Origin: UBA7803 sp036381275
GTDB lineage: Bacteria > Pseudomonadota > Gammaproteobacteria > Pseudomonadales > Azotimanducaceae
Length of the DNA: 64,000 nt
Assembly: GCA_036381275.1 (NCBI GenBank)
Contig: DASVDC010000138.1
Coordinates: 13,390-77,389 of the forward strand
Direction of reading: 5' to 3'
Below, piece after piece: positions 58,316-64,000 of the stretch. The notes under the pieces were generated by a model. It saw only the letters and a list, made by a program, of their open reading frames with translations, did no database searches and had not been told where the DNA came from. Numbering within the stretch: the stretch's first letter is position 1; every line of letters starts with the position of its first letter. A program made the position numbers and the translations under genes.

Positions 58316-58486
58316 CGGGGAATGAATCCGCCCTCCCAACCCACCCCAAACCTCCCGAAAATCCTTCCACAACCTATCCACAGCCCACGCACACCCCATC
58401 CCCCGCCCCTCCACAGCTTTTCCACCGCTTTCGCTGTTGCATCACTCCACCCACCGCAGTATCTTGATGGCTCACCCGGAAGCGAA

Positions 58487-58502
58487 CCCAATATATTGAG
58501 GT
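58487..58502. promoter_or_regulatory. NrdR-box-like palindrome
   Basis: CCCAATATATTGAGGT, with a perfect core CAATATATTG and outer AACC/GGTT dyad. Consistent with the NrdR box core. Confidence 0.5.
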
Positions 58503-58730
58503 TCCCAGCTCGGCTGGGCAGGCATTTTGTCGGCTGAAGAAAGGGCGAAAAGCGGTTGTGAGCCCATCCGAAACAGCCTTCACCGAAACGACGACCGGCC
58601 ACGCGTCGAGCATTCCGGGCCGCGGTGCCCCAACGGGCCCGCAGGAAGGGGAGCAGCCAGATCACCGGCACAACGCCCTCCAGCAGGGGGATTCCGGACC
58701 ATTTCGGGGGCGATCACGCATGGTGCGGCG

Positions 58731-58746
58731 ACACAAGATATGGTGT
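58731..58746. promoter_or_regulatory. NrdR box upstream of nrdA
   Basis: ACACAAGATATGGTGT: the ACAC and GTGT arms match the NrdR consensus exactly with a diverged core, 100 bp before the nrdA ATG. NrdR is an ATP-cone repressor of ribonucleotide reductase operons. Confidence 0.6.
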
Positions 58747-58845
58747 CTAGCGCAGTTGGCAGCAGCGGCCCCGGCCGCCGTGGCGCCGCGCCGCCGCTTC
58801 GTGCGTTGATCGAACAGTAACAGCATCGGGGGTTACAGCAGGATC

Positions 58846-61800
58846 ATGCAGACGGACATCAGGGAAAGCACCGTTCAGGACACCGAGCAGCGGCCCAGCG
58901 ACGAGCCGGCTCCACGGCCGGCGGCGGAGCCGCTCTCACCCTCCATCGCGGCCACCGCACCCGGCCGCCTCAAGGTCATCAAACGCAACGGCACCGTGGT
59001 GCCCTACACCGACGACAAGATCGCGATCGCGATGACCAAGGCGTTCCTGGCGGTGGAAGGCGGCACCGCGGCCGCGTCGCCGCGCATCCGCGAGCTCGTG
59101 GCCGAGCTGACCAATCAGGTGACGTCCACCTTCAAGCGGCGCTTCCCGTCCGGCGGCACCATCCACATCGAAGACATCCAGGATCAGGTCGAGCTCGCGC
59201 TGATGCGCTCCGGCGAGCACAAGGTCGCCCGCGACTACGTGCTCTACCGGGAAGAGCGCGCCCGCATCCGCGCCCAGGCGCGCGCCGCCGAGCAGGCGAA
59301 AGCCGCCGCCCCCGAGACGACCATCCAGGTGACCGCCGAAGACGGCTCCAGGAAGCCGCTCGACGTGGTGCGCATCCACCAGCTCGTCTCCGAAGCGTGC
59401 GAGGGGCTCGAGGACGTGGACGCGGAGCGCATCATCCGCGAAGCCATGAACAACATGTACGACGGCATCTCGGAAAGCGATGTGTCGACGGCCTTGTTGA
59501 TCTGTGCGCGCACGCTGGTCGAGGAAGAGCCGAACTACACCTACGTGACGGCGCGGCTGCTGCTCGACGAGCTGCGCCGCGAGGCGTTCAAGTTCCTCGG
59601 CGTGAACGCCGACCACGGCTTCCGGGCGATTCAGTCGGAGATGTCGACCCTGTACGCGGAAGCGTTCAAGGCGTTCGTGAAGCGCGGCATCGAGCTCGAG
59701 CTCGTCTCGCCGGAGCTCGCGTCGTTCGACCTCGACCGGCTCGGCAAGGCGCTGAAGCCCGAGCGCGACCTGCAGTTCACCTACCTCGGCCTGCAGACGC
59801 TCTACGACCGCTACTTCATCCACTCGGACGACGTGCGCTTCGAGCTGCCGCAGGTGTTCTTCATGCGCGTCGCGATGGGCCTCGCCGGCCGCGAGGACGA
59901 CCCGAACGCCCGCGCGATCGAGTTCTACGACCTGCTCTCGTCGTTCGACTACATGGCGTCGACGCCGACCCTGTTCAACGCCGGCACGCTGCGCCCGCAG
60001 CTCTCGTCCTGCTTCCTCACCACCGTGCCGGACGACCTCGACGGCATCTACAGCGCGATCCGCGACAACGCGCTCTTGTCGAAGTGGGCCGGGGGCCTCG
60101 GCAACGACTGGACGCCGGTGCGCGCGCTCGGCTCGTACATCAAGGGCACCAACGGCAAGTCGCAGGGCGTGGTGCCGTTCCTGAAGGTGGTGAACGACAC
60201 CGCGGTCGCGGTGAACCAGTGCTTCGCGCCCGAGACGCTGGTGCACACCGCCGACGGGCCGAAGCCTATCAAGGACGTGGTGCCGGGCGACCTGGTGCTC
60301 GGCCAGCGCGGCGAGTACCGCGAGGTGCAGCGCCGCTTCGCCTACAACCAGACCGACCCGATGGTCGAGCTCGACGTGAAGCACGCGATCGAGCCGATCC
60401 GCGTGACGGCCGGCCACCCGTTCTGGGCGCTGCGCGGCGTGCCGATGGAGCAGGCGAACGAGCGCACCCACGCGTGGCTCGCGAAGGGCAAGATCGCGCC
60501 GGAGTGGGTCGACGCCGGCGAGCTCACCAAGGGCGACTACGTCTCCCAGGTGATCCCGAAGGAAGTCGTGCCGGTGCCCGGCTTCACCGACGACGACGCC
60601 CGCCTCTACGGCATCCTGCTCGGCGACGGCCACCTCTCGAAGGACGGCCAGCAGTGGGGCGTCTCCGGTAACCCGCAGTGCGACGGGCACCTTGCGTTCG
60701 TACGCGCGTACCTCGAGGCGCGCGGCATCCACTACTGGGAAACCTGGCGCGGCACGAGCTACCTGCAGATTCATTGGGCCGCGGGCCGCGGCGTGGTGCG
60801 CGACGCCACCACCGGCCGCATCACCGGCGCCGGTGAGCCGACGATGCCGTTCGGCTACGACGACCTCTACGATGCCGCGCACAACAAGCGCATCCACCGG
60901 CGCTTCAGCCACCTGCCGCGCTCGCAGACCCTCGCGCTCGTGCAGGGTCTCCTGGAAACCGACGGCGGTGTCAGCCGCGGCAAGGAGATCTACTTCACCA
61001 GCACCTCGCGCGCGCTGGCGGAAGGCCTGCGTTATCAACTGCTGCGTCTCGGAGTACCGACCGCCGGTCAGTACCGGGAGCGGCAACAGTCACATGAAGG
61101 CCGTCGCTCCGATGGCGGCTCGATCCGCTTCGACGGTGTCGTGAAGGCGGTAGACGTGCGCATCCCAGCCGTGCCGGAGATCGCCGAGCGCATCGGCTGC
61201 CGGCCGCTGACCAAGCACAACTGGCTCCGCCACGGCGACTGGATCTTCACCCGCGTGCGCGACGTGCGGCCGATCGAGCCGGTGCCGTTCGTCTACGACC
61301 TGCTGGTCGAAGGCGACCCCTCCTATATGACCACGGCGGCGCTCGCTCACAACGGCGGCAAGCGCAAAGGCGCCGTCTGCGCCTACCTCGAAACCTGGCA
61401 CCTCGACATCGAGGAATTCCTCGAGCTGCGCAAGAACACCGGGGACGACCGCCGCCGCACGCACGACATGAACACGGCGAACTGGATCCCCGACCTGTTC
61501 ATGAAGCGCGTGTTCGAAGACGGCGAATGGACACTGTTCTCGCCGAACGAAGTGCCCGATCTGCACGACCTGTACGGCCGCGCGTTCGAGAAGCGCTACG
61601 AGGAATACGAAGAGCAGACCCGCACCGGCGAGCTCACGCTGTTCAAGCGCGTGAAGGCGCGCGACCTGTGGCGCAAGATGCTGTCCATGCTGTTCGAGAC
61701 GGGCCATCCGTGGCTCACGTTCAAGGACAGCTGCAACGTCCGCTCGCCGCAGCAGCACGTGGGCGTGGTGCACTCGTCGAACCTCTGCACCGAGATCACG

Positions 61801-62958
61801 CTGAACACGTCCCGCGAGGAAGTGGCGGTGTGCAACCTCGGCTCGGTGAACCTCGCGCAGCACGTGGTGGACGGCAAGCTCGATCTGAAGAAGCTCGAGA
61901 AGACCGTGCGCACCGCGGTGCGGATGCTCGACAACGTGATCGACATCAACTACTACTCGGTGCCGCAGGCGCGCAACTCGAACATGCGCCACCGCCCGGT
62001 CGGCCTCGGCATCATGGGCTTCCAGGACGCGCTGTATCGGCTCCGCATCCCGTACGGCAGCGAGGCGGCGGTCGAGTTCGCCGACCGCTCGATGGAAGCG
62101 CTCAGCTACTTCGCGATCGAAGCCTCCTGCGAGCTCGCCCGCGAACGCGGCACCTACCCGAGCTTCCAGGGGTCGCTGTGGAGCCGCGGCATCATGCCGA
62201 TCGACTCGCTGAAGCTCCTGAAGGAAGAGCGCGGCGAGGAGTACCTCGACGTCGACCTGTCGACCACGATGGAGTGGGACAAGCTGCGCGCCAAGGTGCA
62301 GATCCACGGCATGCGCAACTCCAACGTGATGGCGATCGCACCGACCGCGACCATCGCCAACATCACCGGCGTGTCGCAGTCGATCGAGCCGACGTACCAG
62401 AACCTGTACGTGAAGTCGAACCTCTCCGGCGAGTTCACCGTGGTGAACCCGTTCATGGTCCACGACCTGAAGCGCCTCGACCTCTGGGACAAGGTGATGG
62501 TCAACGACCTGAAGTACTACGACGGCAGCCTGATGCAGATCGAGCGCGTGCCCGAGGATCTGAAGGCCTTGTACGCCACCGCATTCGAGGTCGAGCCGCG
62601 CTGGCTGGTCGACGCCGCGAGCCGCCGGCAGAAGTGGATCGATCAGGCGCAGTCGCTGAACCTCTACATCGCCGGCGCCAGCGGCAAGAAGCTCGACGTG
62701 ACCTACCGCATGGCCTGGCTGCGGGGTCTGAAGACCACGTACTACCTGCGCGCGCTCAGCGCCACCAGCACGGAGAAGTCCACCGTCGACCGCAGCCGCC
62801 TGAACGCCGTGGCCGCGAGCGGCAGCGCGACGCCGGCCCCGAAGGCGGAAGCCGGCAACGCCAAGGCGTACGTCGATCCGCTGGAAGGCACCGCCGGCCC
62901 GGCCGAAGTGCCGCTCGCCTGCTCCATCGACGACCCGGACTGCGAAGCGTGCCAGTGA
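58846..62958 (+). CDS. nrdA: Class Ia ribonucleotide reductase large subunit, intein-containing
   Basis: Reduces ribonucleotides to deoxyribonucleotides with NrdB. The 1370-residue precursor contains two N-terminal ATP-cones (from about 42, LKVIKRNGTVVPY, and about 155, IQVTAEDGSRKPL), the catalytic barrel with NLCTEI (Asn979, Cys981, Glu983) and a C-terminal redox tail ending CEACQ. A 378-residue intein occupies residues 459-836, in VAVNQ/GGKRKGA, leaving a mature protein of about 992 residues. The two ATP-cones suggest dATP-dependent inhibition. ATG with TACAGCAGG upstream. nrdB follows after a REP-containing spacer. Confidence 0.94.
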   Translation: MQTDIRESTVQDTEQRPSDEPAPRPAAEPLSPSIAATAPGRLKVIKRNGTVVPYTDDKIAIAMTKAFLAVEGGTAAASPRIRELVAELTNQVTSTFKRRFPSGGTIHIEDIQDQVELALMRSGEHKVARDYVLYREERARIRAQARAAEQAKAAAPETTIQVTAEDGSRKPLDVVRIHQLVSEACEGLEDVDAERIIREAMNNMYDGISESDVSTALLICARTLVEEEPNYTYVTARLLLDELRREAFKFLGVNADHGFRAIQSEMSTLYAEAFKAFVKRGIELELVSPELASFDLDRLGKALKPERDLQFTYLGLQTLYDRYFIHSDDVRFELPQVFFMRVAMGLAGREDDPNARAIEFYDLLSSFDYMASTPTLFNAGTLRPQLSSCFLTTVPDDLDGIYSAIRDNALLSKWAGGLGNDWTPVRALGSYIKGTNGKSQGVVPFLKVVNDTAVAVNQCFAPETLVHTADGPKPIKDVVPGDLVLGQRGEYREVQRRFAYNQTDPMVELDVKHAIEPIRVTAGHPFWALRGVPMEQANERTHAWLAKGKIAPEWVDAGELTKGDYVSQVIPKEVVPVPGFTDDDARLYGILLGDGHLSKDGQQWGVSGNPQCDGHLAFVRAYLEARGIHYWETWRGTSYLQIHWAAGRGVVRDATTGRITGAGEPTMPFGYDDLYDAAHNKRIHRRFSHLPRSQTLALVQGLLETDGGVSRGKEIYFTSTSRALAEGLRYQLLRLGVPTAGQYRERQQSHEGRRSDGGSIRFDGVVKAVDVRIPAVPEIAERIGCRPLTKHNWLRHGDWIFTRVRDVRPIEPVPFVYDLLVEGDPSYMTTAALAHNGGKRKGAVCAYLETWHLDIEEFLELRKNTGDDRRRTHDMNTANWIPDLFMKRVFEDGEWTLFSPNEVPDLHDLYGRAFEKRYEEYEEQTRTGELTLFKRVKARDLWRKMLSMLFETGHPWLTFKDSCNVRSPQQHVGVVHSSNLCTEITLNTSREEVAVCNLGSVNLAQHVVDGKLDLKKLEKTVRTAVRMLDNVIDINYYSVPQARNSNMRHRPVGLGIMGFQDALYRLRIPYGSEAAVEFADRSMEALSYFAIEASCELARERGTYPSFQGSLWSRGIMPIDSLKLLKEERGEEYLDVDLSTTMEWDKLRAKVQIHGMRNSNVMAIAPTATIANITGVSQSIEPTYQNLYVKSNLSGEFTVVNPFMVHDLKRLDLWDKVMVNDLKYYDGSLMQIERVPEDLKALYATAFEVEPRWLVDAASRRQKWIDQAQSLNLYIAGASGKKLDVTYRMAWLRGLKTTYYLRALSATSTEKSTVDRSRLNAVAASGSATPAPKAEAGNAKAYVDPLEGTAGPAEVPLACSIDDPDCEACQ
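60220..61353 (+). mobile_element. LAGLIDADG-type intein in nrdA
   Basis: Starts with Cys459 (CFAPETLVHTADG, block A) and ends DPSYMTTAALAHN (block G; His835, Asn836). Block B is VTAGHPF with Thr521 and His524; homing-endonuclease dodecapeptides are LYGILLGDG (587-595) and ALVQGLLETDGG (about 697-708), so a nuclease domain is present. The next residue is Gly (GGKRKGA), not Cys, Ser or Thr. Removing 459-836 restores the uninterrupted NQGGKRKG seen in NrdA proteins. The intein's GC content matches the host gene. Confidence 0.93.
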
Positions 62959-62966
62959 ATGCAGCC

Positions 62967-63051
62967 CGTGAGAGCAGCAAGCCAACTGTGAGAGCAGCAA
63001 GCCAACTGTGGGAGCGGCAAACCAACTGTGGGAGCGGCCTCCGGCCGCGAA
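62967..63051. repeat. REP array with 20-bp units between nrdA and nrdB
   Basis: Three head-to-tail 20-bp units (62967, 62987, 63007; CAGCAAGCCAAC-type tails) and one full forward arm at 63027. Here the unit is 20 bp rather than 18, and the site is non-coding. It lies inside the nrdAB transcript. Confidence 0.9.
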
Positions 63052-63075
63052 CAGAAGAATTCCAGGAGCCACCAA

Positions 63076-64000
63076 ATGCTGAGCTGGGACGACTACGAAG
63101 AAGACGACACCCCCAACCCTCCTGCCGAGGAGCGCCCGGCGGCCCAGGCCAAACCTGCGGCCGCTCCGGCCCCAACCCCGGCACCCGAAGCGCGGACGGA
63201 ACCGCCTGCAGCGGTCGTCTCCGAACCCGTGCGCGCCCCCGAACCGCCCCCACAACCGGCCGCGGCCGCTGCCCCCGTGGGGCCCGTGCCGCCGATCACG
63301 GTCCCCGAGCCCGCGGTGACGCCGAGCGCCACCAAGGCCGAAGTGATGCAGCAGGCCGAGGAAGCCCTCGCGCACCTCGATGCCCCGATGGTCGGCGACG
63401 ACGGCGGCCACGTGGAGGAATACCAGCGCGTCACGGTCGACAAGAAGCGCATGATCAACTGCCGCGCCGACCTCAATCAGCTCGTACCGTTCAAGTACGA
63501 CTGGGCCTGGCAGAAGTACCTGGACGGCTGCGCCAACCACTGGATGCCCCAGGAAATCAACATGAACGCCGACATTGCGCTGTGGAAGTCCGAAGACGGG
63601 CTCACCCAGGACGAGCGGCTGATCGTGAAGCGTAGCCTCGGCTTCTTCTCCACCGCCGACTCGCTGGTCGCGAACAACCTGGTGCTGGCGATCTACCGGC
63701 TGATCACCAACCCCGAGTGCCGCCAGTACCTGCTGCGCCAGGCGTTCGAGGAGGCGATCCACACCCACGCCTACCAGTACGTGATCGAGTCGCTCGGCAT
63801 GGACGAGGGCGAGATCTTCAACATGTACCACGAGGTGCCCGCGGTCGCGCGCAAGGCGTCCTGGGCGCTCAAGTACACCAAGGAGATCAGCGACCCCACG
63901 TTCAAGACCGGCACGCCGGAAACCGACCGCGCGCTGCTCGCGAACCTGATCGCCTACTACTGCGTGCTCGAAGGCATCTTCTTCTACTGCGGCTTCACCC
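63076..64000 (+). CDS. nrdB: Ribonucleotide reductase small subunit (3' end beyond window)
   Basis: The iron-radical subunit. 308 residues are visible and no stop is reached, so the gene continues. After a Pro/Ala-rich, disordered N-terminal extension (about 15-95, rich in PAP), typical family sequence follows: VDKKRMINCRADLNQLVPFKYDWAW, Asp in NADIALWK, EEAIHTHAYQY (metal ligands Glu and His) and the GIFFYCGF segment at the window end. CAGGAG precedes the ATG. N-terminal SWDDYEEDD is usual for gammaproteobacterial NrdB; the long Pro/Ala insert is not. Confidence 0.93.
   Translation, partial: MLSWDDYEEDDTPNPPAEERPAAQAKPAAAPAPTPAPEARTEPPAAVVSEPVRAPEPPPQPAAAAAPVGPVPPITVPEPAVTPSATKAEVMQQAEEALAHLDAPMVGDDGGHVEEYQRVTVDKKRMINCRADLNQLVPFKYDWAWQKYLDGCANHWMPQEINMNADIALWKSEDGLTQDERLIVKRSLGFFSTADSLVANNLVLAIYRLITNPECRQYLLRQAFEEAIHTHAYQYVIESLGMDEGEIFNMYHEVPAVARKASWALKYTKEISDPTFKTGTPETDRALLANLIAYYCVLEGIFFYCGFT

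Larger units (their letters stand above)
58203..58845. other. Long divergent intergenic region between glpK and nrdA
   Basis: 640 bp without a convincing gene. It contains three NrdR-like palindromes (58229, 58487, 58731), a GATCTCC-type REP-like hairpin (58291-58315), a pyrimidine-rich tract (about 58320-58430) with a CTATCCACA DnaA-box-like 9-mer near 58374, and the nrdA leader. Lower GC around the palindromes marks the promoter zone. Open frames inside are not protein-like. Confidence 0.6.

Noticed and set aside
58370..58420. Possible replication origin (DnaA-box-like CTATCCACA and similar sequences upstream of nrdA)
   Set aside because: Only one near-match with a few weaker ones, no dnaA/dnaN/gidA context, and nrd promoters are known to carry DnaA boxes in other bacteria.
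63061..63075. Shine-Dalgarno sequence of nrdB as a regulatory element
   Set aside because: Ordinary CAGGAG spacing; nothing unusual beyond the REP array upstream.
61090..63831. A 913-residue open frame antisense to nrdA and nrdB
   Set aside because: It crosses the intergenic REP array and both real genes, and has no recognisable motif. Same cause as other antisense frames.

Overview
This is about 64 kb of chromosome from a high-GC proteobacterium. It is most likely a gammaproteobacterium related to the Xanthomonadales/Nevskiales/Pseudomonas side of the class. The reasons are the GC-saturated third codon positions, gammaproteobacterial housekeeping genes (yejABEF, creD, an Rnf/Rsx cluster, hda next to a DUF2066 gene divergent from purM, motY-rnt-grxD followed by arg genes) and an abundant REP family whose arms carry GGAG followed by a CGGCC-TCC-GGCCG stem-loop. 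No rRNA, tRNA, CRISPR or prophage was seen; apart from REPs, one RAYT transposase, one intein and one degenerate dispersed repeat, this is core chromosome.

Layout. 0.2-5.4 kb: two MHS-type MFS transporters, a GFA-family protein and serA. 5.5-9.0 kb: an overlapping minus-strand unit (DUF2066, pgsA, hda, murG-like), divergent from purM. 10.2-14.1 kb: a TesB-like thioesterase, then an envelope cassette (membrane protein, winged-helix regulator, cis-prenyltransferase paralog, creD). 14.1-19.8 kb: yejABEF peptide importer. 19.9-28.4 kb: accessory metabolism and signalling (AhpD-like protein, orphan histidine kinase, thiolase/DUF35 pair, TPR-LuxR regulator, alpha/beta hydrolase with vanadium haloperoxidase, amidohydrolase). 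28.4-29.8 kb: repeat-rich DNA with the RAYT gene. 30.0-34.3 kb: dcd, a small conserved protein, apbC/mrp, metG. 34.5-38.8 kb: an Rnf operon (rnfA, rnfB fused to a piece of rnfC, rnfD, rnfG, rnfE) coupled to nth. 38.8-46.5 kb: small exported protein, murI, zinc-ribbon protein, motY, rnt, grxD, patB-like, argD, argF. 46.5-51.3 kb: unknown membrane-anchored protein, GST, VOC protein, di-haem cytochrome, and two genes truncated head to head. 51.4-58.2 kb: two c-di-GMP enzymes and glpK. 58.2-64 kb: NrdR-box-containing region, nrdA carrying an intein, and the 5' part of nrdB.

The most unusual points are these. (1) The Rnf operon has no separate rnfC; its RnfB carries the C-terminal double [4Fe-4S] segment of RnfC, and the NADH/FMN module is absent. 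(2) The NrdA intein ends in His-Asn but is followed by Gly instead of Cys/Ser/Thr. (3) A REP family, with a plausible RAYT mobiliser, has expanded as 18-bp tandem half-units and has been translated into protein termini or linkers of at least six genes (metG, rnfE, motY, a DUF35 gene and two unknowns). (4) One deletion appears to have removed the facing 5' ends of an SDR gene and a CGNR zinc-finger gene. (5) A thiolase lacking the catalytic Cys is paired with a DUF35 protein, as in retro-aldolases of sterol side-chain breakdown.
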